A stretch of 64,000 nt of DNA from CAMDPA01 sp963825625 (GTDB taxonomy: Bacteria; Pseudomonadota; Alphaproteobacteria; Rhizobiales; Hyphomicrobiaceae): the NCBI GenBank assembly GCA_963825625.1, contig CAWGUF010000037.1, positions 1 to 64,000 of the forward strand, read 5' to 3'. Under the pieces are notes generated by a model that had not been told where the DNA came from, made no database searches, and saw only the letters and a list, made by a program, of their open reading frames with translations. Shown here one piece after another: positions 52,669 to 61,572 of the stretch. Every line of letters begins with the position of its first letter. Position 1 is the stretch's first letter. A program made the translations under genes and the position numbers.

Positions 52669-53145
52669 TCAGCCGCCACAGCCGCCGATCGTGACCTTGA
52701 CCTCTTTCTTCGCGGTGTAGAGCTTGCCGTCCGACATCTCCGCCACGGCAACGATGTTCTGGCTGCCGGCCAAGCGAATGCGAACCTGGGCTGCGGCTTT
52801 CGGGCTCATCGGCGTGAAATAGAAGTCGGCAACCTGCGGATTGGGATTGCCTTCCGCGTAGAAGCGGACCGACTTCACATAGTCCTTTTCGGTCATTGGG
52901 CTCTCGACCTCGAAATTGAGGGGAACCACCAGTCCGTTCTCGGCAATCGATGGCATGTCGAGCTTGATCTTGCCGGCCGTCAATGGCTTGTCGCCATAGG
53001 CCTTCTTGATCTCAGCGGCGACTTTATCCGGCGTTGCCAAGCCCTCCGTCGGGAGCAGTGAAGCGCCAAGCGCGACAGTTGCTACGGCGGTTGCGCTGCC
53101 TGCAACGAACTCTCTTCGGGTCGTATAACCCAGTTTGAGGGCCAT
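52669..53145 (-). CDS. soxY: SoxY, covalent sulfur carrier
   Basis: 158 residues, with a Tat-like signal (TTRREFVAGSATAVATVALG). Ends in the swinging-arm motif KVTIGGCGG, whose Cys carries the sulfur intermediates. KIKLDMPSIAENGLVVPLNF is the conserved SoxY core. Start ATG 53145 behind AAGGAG. First gene of the minus-strand sox operon, divergent from soxA. Confidence 0.95.
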   Translation of the reverse strand: MALKLGYTTRREFVAGSATAVATVALGASLLPTEGLATPDKVAAEIKKAYGDKPLTAGKIKLDMPSIAENGLVVPLNFEVESPMTEKDYVKSVRFYAEGNPNPQVADFYFTPMSPKAAAQVRIRLAGSQNIVAVAEMSDGKLYTAKKEVKVTIGGCGG

Positions 53146-53272
53146 AATTGTGATCTCCTTGGCTCGCTCAATTGCACCAGCGCTTCAACCAGGGTGCGCA
53201 GTGCAAATCTCCCACCTCGTTTCACGCCGTCTCGCTATTGCCGGTCCTGGTCTCGTTGGCGAGGCGACATCG

Positions 53273-53297
53273 AAAGATTAGCATATTGCTATTCTTT
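53273..53297. promoter_or_regulatory. 25-bp inverted repeat in the divergent soxY-soxA control region (candidate SoxR operator)
   Basis: Left arm AAAGATTAGCA and right arm TGCTATTCTTT are complementary at 10 of 11 positions, separated by TAT. It is AT-rich in a GC-rich context and lies about 130 bases from soxY and 215 from soxA. ArsR-type SoxR/SqrR proteins bind comparable AT-rich dyads. Confidence 0.6.
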
Positions 53298-53513
53298 GTT
53301 GCAATCCTCATGATTTCTGTCGCATGATGAGGTCGCTTTGGCTGCATCTTGTGGCAGGGCTACTGTGAGATGTGAGATATGATGTGTGCGTCCTGGCTTC
53401 TCCTCCGTGGGCGGAGAGCCTCGGGCCAAGCCGAGAGATCGGTTGATGCGAAGCCGCTGACGATAAAAAGACCTGCGGCTGTATCTCTGGGATGGATAGC
53501 AAGGGAGGGTGGA

Positions 53514-54350
53514 ATGCTCCTACGTGACTGGCTGCCAGCGCTCACGCTGGCGCTGAGCGTTGTGGGGTCGGGCGCGCCGGCGTTGGCACAGGCTCAGGAC
53601 GACAGTGAGAAGGAAATCGAGCGCTATCGCGCGATGATCAGCGATCCGTTCTCCAATCCCGGCTATCTGAATGTCGACCGCGGCGAGATCCTGTGGAAGA
53701 CAAAGCGCGGCAAGAACAACGTCAGCCTCGAGACGTGCGACGTGGGCAAGGGGCCTGGGAAGCTGGAAGGGGCGTTTGCGGAATTGCCCCGCTACTTCAA
53801 GGATGCCGACAAGGTGATGGATCTCGCGCAGCGGATCCTGTGGTGCATGGAGAACATCCAAGGCCTGGACACCAAAGACGCCATCAAGCGCAAGTTCAGC
53901 CCCTCCAACCGGGCTTCCAATTCCGACATGGAGGATCTGGTTACTTATGTGGCTAACAAGTCGAACGGCATGAAGCTGAGCCAGCCGCTGAGCCATCCGA
54001 AGGAGAAGGAAGCGTTCCAGATCGGTGAAGCGCTGTTCTACAAGCGCTCGGCGACCAACGACTTCTCCTGTGCCACATGCCATGGCGAAGTCGGCAAGCG
54101 CATCCGGCTGCAAGGACTGCCGCAACTGAACAAGCCGACAAAGGACGCGCAGCTGACGCAAGGGGCGTGGCCAACGTATCGGGTCAGCCAAGGCCAAGTG
54201 CGCACCGTGCAGCATCGCATCTACGATTGCTACCGGCAGATGCGGATGCCGCGTACTCAATTCGGTTCTGAAGGTGTCACGGCGCTGACCGTTTATCTCA
54301 ACAAGAATGCAGAAGGCGGCGAGATCAACGTGCCGTCCGTCAAGCGCTGA
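53514..54350 (+). CDS. soxA: SoxA, c-type cytochrome subunit of SoxAX
   Basis: 278 residues. The start is ATG 53514 after GGGAGGGTGG; an earlier ATG at 53379 has no site. The signal peptide ends near ALAQAQ. One haem site is present (SCATCHGEVG); the N-terminal domain keeps single cysteines (LETCDVGKG and LWCMENIQG) in place of a second CxxCH, so it is the mono-haem type. Cys in IYDCYRQMRMP is the expected persulfide haem ligand. Couples thiosulfate to SoxY with SoxX. Confidence 0.93.
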   Translation: MLLRDWLPALTLALSVVGSGAPALAQAQDDSEKEIERYRAMISDPFSNPGYLNVDRGEILWKTKRGKNNVSLETCDVGKGPGKLEGAFAELPRYFKDADKVMDLAQRILWCMENIQGLDTKDAIKRKFSPSNRASNSDMEDLVTYVANKSNGMKLSQPLSHPKEKEAFQIGEALFYKRSATNDFSCATCHGEVGKRIRLQGLPQLNKPTKDAQLTQGAWPTYRVSQGQVRTVQHRIYDCYRQMRMPRTQFGSEGVTALTVYLNKNAEGGEINVPSVKR

Positions 54351-54368
54351 GCTGGGGAGGATCAGGCA

Positions 54369-54977
54369 ATGAGAAAGATTGTCTTTATGGTGTTCGCGCT
54401 GGCTGCGCTGGTGTCGCCGGCCGCAGCGCAGGACAAGGTAGACCCGGCGAAAGTCGAAAAGGTCTACGAGGACATGTTCAAGGGAGCAAAAGGTGTCTGG
54501 GCGGATCGCCTGAAGCAGGATGAGACGCAGAAGGTTTGTTCCGATTACCGCAATCAGCCGCCGCCGGCGGAAGAAAAAAAATTGCTGGAACGCGAAGCGA
54601 AGAATGTAAAATTCCCGGCCGATGGGAAGCTCTTGGGCGACTGGAAGGCAGGCGAAAAGGTTGCGCAATCAGGTTTCGGCGGCCGGTTCAACGACAAGCC
54701 GAATACGATCAACGGCGGCAATTGCTATGCGTGCCATCAGCTGTCCCGAGCCGAGCTGAGCTTTGGCACGTTGGGACCTAGCCTGCTGGAGTATGGCAAG
54801 ATCAGAAAGTACGCAGAGGCGGACAAGAAAGCCGCTTTTGCCAAGATCTATAATCCGCAGGCGGTATTCCCTTGCTCCAATATGCCGCGTTTCGGGCATA
54901 ATGGTGTGTTGTCTGAGCAGCAGATCAAGGATCTGGTCGCACTGCTGTTCGATCCGGAGAGTCCCGTCAACAAGTAG
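54369..54977 (+). CDS. soxX: SoxX, c-type cytochrome subunit of SoxAX
   Basis: 202 residues. Signal peptide to VSPAAAQ; haem motif NCYACHQLS; distal Met in CSNMPRFGHNG. An N-terminal extension rich in Lys and Glu (about 20-90) precedes the haem domain. Start ATG 54369 after GGGGAGG, 18 bases past soxA. Confidence 0.93.
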   Translation: MRKIVFMVFALAALVSPAAAQDKVDPAKVEKVYEDMFKGAKGVWADRLKQDETQKVCSDYRNQPPPAEEKKLLEREAKNVKFPADGKLLGDWKAGEKVAQSGFGGRFNDKPNTINGGNCYACHQLSRAELSFGTLGPSLLEYGKIRKYAEADKKAAFAKIYNPQAVFPCSNMPRFGHNGVLSEQQIKDLVALLFDPESPVNK

Positions 54978-54988
54978 CAAGGATTGCC

Positions 54989-55486
54989 ATGGTCGTCTGG
55001 AGGCTTACACGGTCTCGACCTGAGAAGGTCGTGGCGACCATGATCTCCATCCTGCTATGCGCGCTGGTGATCTCTATCGCGGCTGGACCGGCGGCGATGG
55101 CGCAGGGTGGCGACACAGCGTTATTGATGTTCGAGGAGCGGGGTTGTCCCTGGTGTCGCAAATGGCACCAGGACGTAGGTCCCGCCTACCCGAACTCGCC
55201 GGAAGGCCGGCGTGCGCCGCTGAGAATTCTCGATATACATAGGGCGCTACCGCCAGAAATACAGCTCAAGCTGCCAGTGCGGGCTTCGCCGACGTTCGTG
55301 CTCGTGCACCATAACCGCGAAGTTGGACGTATCGTGGGGTATCCTGGTGATGCGTTCTTCTGGGCGTTGCTGGGGGAGTTGATTGCAAAGCTGCCGTCTG
55401 ATGTGCGGTCGTTTCCCGATGTTCGTCCCATAAGTATCGAGGGGAGTACGTTGCGCAGCCTGGAGACATCGGTGGGGCCGAAATGA
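54989..55486 (+). CDS. soxS: SoxS-like periplasmic thioredoxin
   Basis: 165 residues. ATG 54989 or 55040 (MISILLCALVISIAAGP) may start it; both leave a signal peptide ending near AMAQ. The redox motif is CPWC (53-56) in FEERGCPWCRKWHQDVG, with AYPNSPEGRRAPLRILDI and RASPTFVLVHHNREVGRIVG as in SoxS proteins that reduce and reactivate SoxYZ. Overlaps the next gene by four bases (ATGA). Confidence 0.85.
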   Translation: MVVWRLTRSRPEKVVATMISILLCALVISIAAGPAAMAQGGDTALLMFEERGCPWCRKWHQDVGPAYPNSPEGRRAPLRILDIHRALPPEIQLKLPVRASPTFVLVHHNREVGRIVGYPGDAFFWALLGELIAKLPSDVRSFPDVRPISIEGSTLRSLETSVGPK

Positions 55487-55839
55487 GCAGGATACTGACA
55501 CAGGAAATTTTAGATGCACTCGGAGGCGATGCCGAGGTTTCGCCGGAGTTGAAGCTGCTTTCGGCGAAAGCACGGAAAGCGGCGGATTTTCTGAAAGCCC
55601 TGGCGCACGAGAACAGGCTGCTGATCTTGTGCCTGCTGTCGGAGCGAGAGCGGTCGGTAACGGAATTGGAACAGTTGCTGGCGCTGTCGCAACCCGTCGT
55701 CTCCCAGCAACTGGCCCGATTGAGGCTCGATGGGCTGGTCGATACGCGGCGGGACGGGCGGGTCGTCTACTACAGTCTTGCCGACGATGCGACGCGCAAT
55801 TTCATTCAGGCTGTGTACGACAAGTTCTGTAAGGACTGA
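55483..55839 (+). CDS. soxR: SoxR, ArsR-family repressor
   Basis: 118 residues with a winged helix: LKALAHENRLLILCLLSERE, SVTELEQLLALSQPVVSQQL, LRLDGLVDTRRDGRVVYYSL. Cys in LLILCLLSE and another in YDKFCKD are spaced as in the persulfide-sensing SqrR/BigR/SoxR group. Likely represses the divergent sox promoters through the 53273-53297 dyad and is relieved by reactive sulfur. Confidence 0.9.
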   Translation: MSRILTQEILDALGGDAEVSPELKLLSAKARKAADFLKALAHENRLLILCLLSERERSVTELEQLLALSQPVVSQQLARLRLDGLVDTRRDGRVVYYSLADDATRNFIQAVYDKFCKD

Positions 55840-55953
55840 TGTAGGCTGGTGTTGGGCCATGGCGGTCTTTGGCCCAATGCAGCGGTGTTGACTGCGTGCA
55901 GCATTCGTCGGTGTTCCGGCCGGATGCTCAAGCAGTCGACCGAGGGCGAGGTC

Positions 55954-57021
55954 ATGCTGCTCACGCTGGGAGGATTTCTGTGCGGATTCGCGGCCGGTGC
56001 CGCGGCGCTGTACGGGCGCTTGTGCTCCATGAGCGCGATCGAGGACGCGCTGATCGCGAGGGACTTCCGTGCCGCGAAGGCTTGGGGGCTGGCGCTGGCG
56101 GTTGCGACGATGTTGACAGCGATAACTGCGCAGGTGCTGAGGTTCGATCCGGCAGCCAGCGTGTACGCCTCGAACCCGATCGATATTGTCGGGACGCTGG
56201 TTGGCGGACTTCTGTTCGGGCTCGGAATGGCGCTTGCCGGTACATGCAGTTTCGGTCTGCTGGTGCGAGCGGGAAGCGGAGATTTGCGGGCACTTGTTTC
56301 TGCAATCTTCGTTGGCATCGCAGCGTTTGCCTTCACAGCCGGCGTGCTTTCGCCGGTGCGGCAGGCGATCGGCGGCATATTCAGCGTCGATCTCGATCCT
56401 TATGGTGGAAGTCTGGTACCGGGGCTGGCTGCAGAAGTCACGGGGCTGGATCAGAGCGTGCTGCTGGTCGTGGTTCCGGCTATCGTGGTTGTTCTACTCG
56501 GTGCAATCGCCGTTCTGGACGGGCGGATGCGTGTGCGGCCGAGGCTGATGATCGCGGCTGTCGTGCTGGGCTCGGCGGTTGCAGCGGGGTGGGTGGTCAC
56601 GGCATCCGCAATCACGTGGATGGAGACGTCGAGGCTGGAGAGCCTGTCATTCGTCGCACCAACCGGACGTCTGGTGCTGCAGGTGATGACCGATGCTCTT
56701 CGCGAGGTCGGATTTGGTGTCGCCTCGGTGGCCGGGGTCGTGTGCGGCGCGCTGACGATTGCGATCATCAAGGATCAGGTTCGGTGGGAGGCGTTCGATG
56801 ACGTGCGCGAGATGCGGCGGCATCTGTTTGGTGCGACATTGATGGGAATCGGCGGCGTTCTGGCCAAAGGCTGTACGATCGGTCAGGGGATGAGCGCGGC
56901 AAGTGCACTGATCATCTCAGCTCCAATCGTAATGATCGGAGTTGTCATCGGGGCCCGTGTCGGCCTGGCAATTCTGTTGGAGGGCCATGCCTTGTGGCGG
57001 CTTGGGGGACGCGGCCGCTGA
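55954..57021 (+). CDS. YeeE/YedE (SoxT-like) sulfur-compound permease, copy 2
   Basis: 355-residue membrane protein; start ATG 55954 behind GAGGGCGAGG (ATG 55924 possible). Family cysteines: YGRLCSMSAIEDAL, LAGTCSFGLLVRAGSGDLRA and LAKGCTIGQGMSAASALIIS. It follows soxR, as SoxT permeases do. Distinct from copy 1 at 47063: the first motif is LCSMSAIED instead of FCTMGSISD. Confidence 0.88.
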   Translation: MLLTLGGFLCGFAAGAAALYGRLCSMSAIEDALIARDFRAAKAWGLALAVATMLTAITAQVLRFDPAASVYASNPIDIVGTLVGGLLFGLGMALAGTCSFGLLVRAGSGDLRALVSAIFVGIAAFAFTAGVLSPVRQAIGGIFSVDLDPYGGSLVPGLAAEVTGLDQSVLLVVVPAIVVVLLGAIAVLDGRMRVRPRLMIAAVVLGSAVAAGWVVTASAITWMETSRLESLSFVAPTGRLVLQVMTDALREVGFGVASVAGVVCGALTIAIIKDQVRWEAFDDVREMRRHLFGATLMGIGGVLAKGCTIGQGMSAASALIISAPIVMIGVVIGARVGLAILLEGHALWRLGGRGR

Positions 57022-57076
57022 TCTGGCCGGGTGGAAACTCCAGCAGCATGGTGCGGGCATGAGGGAGCGAGGCTGG

Positions 57077-58021
57077 ATGCGACTGGTTGTGTCGTTACTG
57101 TTGGCCGCGATCATCTGGCCGGAGCCGGTGGCCGCCCAGGATCGGGCCGCGCTGGGAGCTTCGATTGCCGACAGTGGACCGAGCAGGGCTTTGGAGGCTC
57201 CGGTCGATCCAAGGGCTGCCGTGCAGAAGTTCTGGTGGTCCGATGACTGGTTCTCGCGGGGGCTCATCGAAGCGCCGGCGAACTACGAGATCGTTCGGCG
57301 CGAGGTCAGCTACGTCAATCCCAGCGACAACACGGAGGTGCCCGCTCTGCTCTTCCGGCCCCGGCAACCCGGCCGTTATCCGGCGGTGCTTTTTGCGCAT
57401 GGCCGGCGGGGGCTAGATGATTTCACCATGCGTTTGCCACTGAGGCTGGCTGCCCGAGGTTTCGTGGTGCTGGCACCGAACGCGTTTGCTGCCCGCTTCA
57501 TCGAGGCGATGCCGGTTGGGCATGATCCGGCCACGGAGGGCGATATCGGAGCGGGATTGGACTTTCTGCTTGGCCTGCCGGATGTGTCGACCTCCCGCGC
57601 CTGTCTGGCATCGCACACGCGCGGCGGATATTACACGCTACGAGTGGCAGTCACGCAGAAGCGACAGGGAGGCCAGGTTGCTTGCTACCTATCCTATTAT
57701 CCGCATTGGCAGGATCCGCGCGCTGGAGAGCCGCAGCAAGTCTATCGCTATGCGCCGGAGGTCGGCGCGCTGCAGATCCCGGTGCTGGTCATGATGGGTG
57801 AATACGAGCAATACCAGCGCCGGCGCTCGATCGAGACGGGGGTTGCGGCGCTGAAGGACAAGGGCAGGGATGTGCGGCTGATCATCTATCCCGGTGTCGG
57901 CAGGGGGTTTGATTTTCGAGGCCCGCAAGTGCGTACGTTTGCCGACGATCTGGCAACCAAAGACAGTGTGCAAAGGGCGGCAAATTTCGTTGCCGCCCGG
58001 CTTGCGCCATATGCGAAATAA
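57077..58021 (+). CDS. Exported dienelactone-hydrolase-fold protein with degenerate triad
   Basis: 314 residues; start ATG 57077 after GGAGCGAGG (ATG 57059 is close). Signal peptide to PVAAQ. An alpha/beta hydrolase fold is evident (PAVLFAHGRRGLDDFTMRLP, RGFVVLAPNAF, VLVMMGEYEQYQRRR, LIIYPGVGRGFDFRGP), but the nucleophile elbow reads ASHTRGGYY where DLHs have a Cys or Ser, the acid position is Glu (MMGEYE), and the catalytic His (GxGHGFDF in relatives) is Arg. Probably non-catalytic or altered in chemistry. Last gene of the plus-strand sox run. Confidence 0.82.
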   Translation: MRLVVSLLLAAIIWPEPVAAQDRAALGASIADSGPSRALEAPVDPRAAVQKFWWSDDWFSRGLIEAPANYEIVRREVSYVNPSDNTEVPALLFRPRQPGRYPAVLFAHGRRGLDDFTMRLPLRLAARGFVVLAPNAFAARFIEAMPVGHDPATEGDIGAGLDFLLGLPDVSTSRACLASHTRGGYYTLRVAVTQKRQGGQVACYLSYYPHWQDPRAGEPQQVYRYAPEVGALQIPVLVMMGEYEQYQRRRSIETGVAALKDKGRDVRLIIYPGVGRGFDFRGPQVRTFADDLATKDSVQRAANFVAARLAPYAK

Positions 58022-58042
58022 TAACCGCGAGAACGAACGCAG

Positions 58043-58270
58043 TCAGCTGGCGCGCTTGATCAGGAACGTATAGACGCCGCCGGCTTCGCTGTGCTCGACA
58101 AGCTCATGGCCGGTCTGACGGGCAAAGGCCTGGAAATCGGCGACTGCGCCAGGGTCGGTCGCGAGCACTTCCAACGTTCCGCCAACCGGGACCTCGGCAA
58201 TCGCCTTCTTGGCTTTCAGGATCGGGATCGGGCAGTTGGCGCCCTTGGTGTCGAGTGTCTTGTCAGCCAT
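58043..58270 (-). CDS. tusA: TusA/SirA-family sulfurtransferase
   Basis: 75 residues; active Cys in GANCPIPILKAKKAI, then VPVGGTLEVLATDPGAVADF and a closing Thr-rich strand. Cytoplasmic sulfur relay protein. Last gene of the fcc operon. Its presence with DsrE and Fcc, and without soxCD, suggests sulfane sulfur is passed to the cytoplasm. Confidence 0.92.
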   Translation of the reverse strand: MADKTLDTKGANCPIPILKAKKAIAEVPVGGTLEVLATDPGAVADFQAFARQTGHELVEHSEAGGVYTFLIKRAS

Positions 58271-58342
58271 CTTGAGCTCTCCGTATGTGGGGCGATCTGG
58301 TGAAGTCTTGCAGCTTGCGCAGTGGCGCGCGTTGATCGTGGT

Positions 58343-58711
58343 CTATTTGCTTTTGCTTTTTGGGGAGCCACTCGCTTTTGGCTTCAGGGTGCCGAGGTAG
58401 GCAGCCAATGCCTTCAATTGGGCCTCGTCCAGCGAGCGGGCAACCGAGACCATCGCGGGGTTGGTGCGCGCGCCGGTCTGGTAGAATTTCATGGTGTCGA
58501 CGAAGTATTCGGGATCCAGTCCGACGATTGGCGGAATTCCGGCGTTCTTCTCGCTGCCATCCTTGCGATGGCACGTCGTGCATTCCTGCGCCAGATGCTC
58601 GCCATAGGCCAGCTGGTCGGCGTCGGCATGCGCTTGATTGGCGACAGCTGCCACCAGGACGTTTGCGATGACCGCAATTGCGAGAGCATTCACGCGCGAG
58701 AATGGGGACAT
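58343..58711 (-). CDS. fccA: Cytochrome c subunit of flavocytochrome c sulfide dehydrogenase
   Basis: 122 residues. Signal peptide to ANQAHA; haem motif ECTTCHRKDGSEKNAG; Met ligand probably in GARTNPAMVSVA; ends in Lys/Ser-rich SGSPKSKSK. Mono-haem class I cytochrome of the FccA/SoxE kind, taking electrons from the flavoprotein encoded just upstream. Confidence 0.87.
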   Translation of the reverse strand: MSPFSRVNALAIAVIANVLVAAVANQAHADADQLAYGEHLAQECTTCHRKDGSEKNAGIPPIVGLDPEYFVDTMKFYQTGARTNPAMVSVARSLDEAQLKALAAYLGTLKPKASGSPKSKSK

Positions 58712-58748
58712 AATGGGGTCTCTTTACGAGCGTCGCTCGAGCGGGCCG

Positions 58749-58778
58749 CCCCCCGGCAGCCTGGGAACGGCCGGGGGG
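58749..58778 (-). terminator. GC hairpin between fccB and fccA
   Basis: CCCCCCGGC and GCCGGGGGG pair perfectly around a 12-base loop in the 90-base gap. There is no T run, so it may attenuate or stabilise the transcript. Confidence 0.5.
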
Positions 58779-58801
58779 TGGTTTCAGTGATGCAGCAGAC
58801 G

Positions 58802-60109
58802 TCAGCCCTTCTTGCGCTTCTTGATGGCGTCTTTTGCGAAGGTGTCCGTGGTGATGCCATCGTACCAAGCGAGGCTCTCCTCGAAGGTCTGCTTGCGTAG
58901 TGCTGCATCCTCACCAGCTTTCGAAACGAAGCCTTCGAACGACTTCAGATCCTCCGGCTTGTAATTGGCGCCGACCTTGACACTGTCGTTGGGGGCGACC
59001 ATCGACCAGCAGGTGTTGCGATAGCGCGGCGCGAACCGCTTCTTGCCCGTCAGCTCGGCCTCGATGGCGCTCGCCACGGACTTGGCCTGGCTGTTGGCTG
59101 AAAACCCTGACTTCGGCATCGCGCCGGCGATGGAGGCATCGCCCAGAACGTACACGTCCTTGACCTTCTTGGACGAGAAGTCGCCGGGGTTCACAGGGCA
59201 CCAATCGCCTTCGGTCACGCCGGCACGGAAAGCGATCAGTCCAGCCTTCTGCGCGGGGATGATGTTGGCGACGGCGGCCTTCACCGTCTTGCCGGCCTTG
59301 GTGGTGATGGTCTTGGTCTTGGGATCGATGCGGGTGACCGAGAAATCGTCGAAATCGTTGGTCAGATGGTGCTCGATGATGCCCTTGTAGTGTTTGTCGA
59401 ATGCCTCCTTGAAGACGGCGCCCTTGGAGATGATCGTTTTCTTGGGATCGAGCACGATGAGCTTCGACTTGGGCTTCTTCGTCTTGATGTAATGGGCAAT
59501 CATGCACATGCGCTCATAGGGGCCGGGCGGGCAGCGGTAGGGACCGACCGGATTGACCATGGCGACGACGCCACCGTTTGGCATCTTCTCGAGCTGCCGC
59601 TTGAGCAGAAGGGTCTGGGCTCCAGGCAAATAGGCGTGTGGCATGACGTTTGCCACTTTCGCGGAATAGCCGGGGACGCTTTCCCACTTGAAGTCGATGC
59701 CTGGCGAAATCACCAGCTTGTCGTAGGACAGCGACTTGCCTCCCGACAACTTGACGACCTTTTTCGTCGTATCAACGTCGGTTGCGAGGGCATGAACCAC
59801 CTTCACGCCAAGTGCACGCAAGCCGGCATAGTTGTGGACAAGAGACTCGTAGGTGCGGAAGCCGCCAAGATAGAGATTGGAAAAGAAGCAGGTCGTGTAG
59901 GTCTTGCCGGCGTTGATCAGCGTCACATCCAGCTTGGGGGAGCCCTTTTTCAGGTAATGGGCTACAGTTGCGCCACCGGGGCCGCCGCCGATGATGACTA
60001 CCCTGCCGCGCGATTGCGCAAGCACGGATGGGGCTAGTGCGAATGTTGCTGCCGTGGTGCCCGCCACACCGGCAAGTTTGGCAAAGTCCCGTCTCGATAT
60101 GTCACTCAT
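58802..60109 (-). CDS. fccB: Flavocytochrome c sulfide dehydrogenase flavoprotein (FccB/SoxF)
   Basis: 435 residues. Tat signal (ISRRDFAKLAGVAGTTAATF); FAD-binding RVVIIGGGPGGATVAHYLKK; redox cysteines in YTTCFFSNLYLGG and GPYRCPPGPYERMCM; YVLGDASIAGAMPKSGFSAN closes the FAD site. Oxidises sulfide, or reactivates SoxY in SoxF-type systems. First gene of the minus operon fccB-fccA-tusA. Confidence 0.92.
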   Translation of the reverse strand: MSDISRRDFAKLAGVAGTTAATFALAPSVLAQSRGRVVIIGGGPGGATVAHYLKKGSPKLDVTLINAGKTYTTCFFSNLYLGGFRTYESLVHNYAGLRALGVKVVHALATDVDTTKKVVKLSGGKSLSYDKLVISPGIDFKWESVPGYSAKVANVMPHAYLPGAQTLLLKRQLEKMPNGGVVAMVNPVGPYRCPPGPYERMCMIAHYIKTKKPKSKLIVLDPKKTIISKGAVFKEAFDKHYKGIIEHHLTNDFDDFSVTRIDPKTKTITTKAGKTVKAAVANIIPAQKAGLIAFRAGVTEGDWCPVNPGDFSSKKVKDVYVLGDASIAGAMPKSGFSANSQAKSVASAIEAELTGKKRFAPRYRNTCWSMVAPNDSVKVGANYKPEDLKSFEGFVSKAGEDAALRKQTFEESLAWYDGITTDTFAKDAIKKRKKG

Positions 60110-60219
60110 CGTTTCCTCCTCCGGCTGGTTATGTTGTTGCCCTGCGATCTTATGACGTGCGCGCTGGCGCGCAAAGTCATCGAAGAGGGCGTTGTCGAAT
60201 TTGCTTCGAACGCATCATT

Positions 60220-60231
60220 ATATTCAAATAT
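60220..60231. promoter_or_regulatory. AT-rich palindrome upstream of fccB
   Basis: ATATTCAAATAT, arms ATATT/AATAT around CA, about 110 bases before the fccB start. The ATATTC core is shared with the dyad before the YeeE/YedE permease. Confidence 0.35.
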
Positions 60232-60299
60232 CGGAAGATCAAGATGCTTTGTGCGCCTCGTCTTGCCAGGCCAGGGAGGGGCAGCGCCGGGGCATCAGA

Positions 60300-61562
60300 T
60301 CATCTGCGTCCGGAGTCAAGCCTGCGCTCCAGATGGCGTGCGTATGAGGCCATCGCATAGCAGAATGCAAAATAGACCAGGGCGGCGAACATGAGGCCTT
60401 CGACGTAGAACGAGCGCCAGTCTGCGTCGCTGGCGGCCAGCCGTATCGCGCCAAGGAAATCAAACAATCCGATGATGATGACGAGGCTGGTGTCTTTGAA
60501 GAAGCCGATGAATGTATTGACCATGGGCGGGATCACGACGCGGAGCGCCTGCGGAAGAATGATCAGCCCGGTCTTGTGCCAGTAGCCGAGACCGAGCGCA
60601 TCGGCGGCCTCATACTGGCCTTTCGGCACCGCCTGGAGGCCGCCTCGAATCACTTCCGCCTCGTAGGCTGCGGCAAACAGTATGAAGCCGATCTGGGCTC
60701 GCAACAGCTTGTCGATATCGAAGCCTGAAGGGAGGAACAGCGGAATCATCAGGCTGGCCATGAACAGGACCGTGATCAGCGGCACGCCACGGACAAGCTC
60801 GATGAAGGTTATACACAGTGCCCGGATTGCGGGCAGCTCGGAGGCCCGTCCCAGGGCCAACAGCACGGCAAGGGGGAACGAGAAGACGATGCCGTTGGCC
60901 GAAAGGATGAGGGTGAGAGGCAGGCCGCCCCATTTTTCGGTTTCAACCGGCGCCAGTCCCGTATCGATTGCCACAGGTTGCCAGGTCGAGCTAATGGTCA
61001 GGATGATCAGAAGAAGAACGGTTGCTGCGGCGGCGATGCTGCGTGTTCGGTTGCTTTTCCAGTTGGCATGTCTTGCCCCGTAGATGCAGATCGGAGCCAG
61101 TGCGGCACTCAAGATCACGAGCCAGGGAATGCGGATCTGGCCGCCTCCCATGAGTAGCCACATGACCGGGACACCGACCGCCCAGCCGATCCAGAGCCAG
61201 CGACCTCGCAGAGCCTGCATGAGCGTGGCTGCAAACAGCACGATCATCAGAACCATCATGGCCAGCGGACGCCATTGCTCGGCATACGGATAGGTGCCGA
61301 ACGTCATCAGGCGCAGCTTCTCGGAGATGAACCCCCAGCAGGCGCCCTTGGTTGCCCGACAGGCTTCGGCATCAGGCTGGAATACGGCATCAAGCAACGC
61401 CCAGGATATCAGTTTCGGGACCAGCCAAACGAGGAACAGGCCGATGAGCACCGTCAAGGCGGTGTTCGTGCGACTGCTGAAGAGGTTCTGGCGTGCCCAC
61501 TTGACGGCAAGGTCGGCGCTGAAGCCGGGGGCTGGTGGTCGGCCGGCTGGCGTGGTGCTCAT
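60300..61562 (-). CDS. aapM: Amino-acid ABC transporter permease (AapM-like)
   Basis: 420 residues; start ATG 61562, ten bases after aapQ. The C-terminal half is the transport domain: GLPLTLILSANGIVFSFPLA, LVRGVPLITVLFMASLMIPL, RAQIGFILFAAAYEAEVIRG and the EAA loop AVPKGQYEAADALGLGYWHK. The N-terminal half adds several extra helices, as in AapM. General L-amino acid uptake. Confidence 0.92.
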   Translation of the reverse strand: MSTTPAGRPPAPGFSADLAVKWARQNLFSSRTNTALTVLIGLFLVWLVPKLISWALLDAVFQPDAEACRATKGACWGFISEKLRLMTFGTYPYAEQWRPLAMMVLMIVLFAATLMQALRGRWLWIGWAVGVPVMWLLMGGGQIRIPWLVILSAALAPICIYGARHANWKSNRTRSIAAAATVLLLIILTISSTWQPVAIDTGLAPVETEKWGGLPLTLILSANGIVFSFPLAVLLALGRASELPAIRALCITFIELVRGVPLITVLFMASLMIPLFLPSGFDIDKLLRAQIGFILFAAAYEAEVIRGGLQAVPKGQYEAADALGLGYWHKTGLIILPQALRVVIPPMVNTFIGFFKDTSLVIIIGLFDFLGAIRLAASDADWRSFYVEGLMFAALVYFAFCYAMASYARHLERRLDSGRR

Positions 61563-61572
61563 CGCCAGGCCC

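Noticed and set aside
57975..57998. Hairpin GGGCGGCAA/TTGCCGCCC
   Set aside because: It lies inside the coding end of the hydrolase gene, and no T tract follows.
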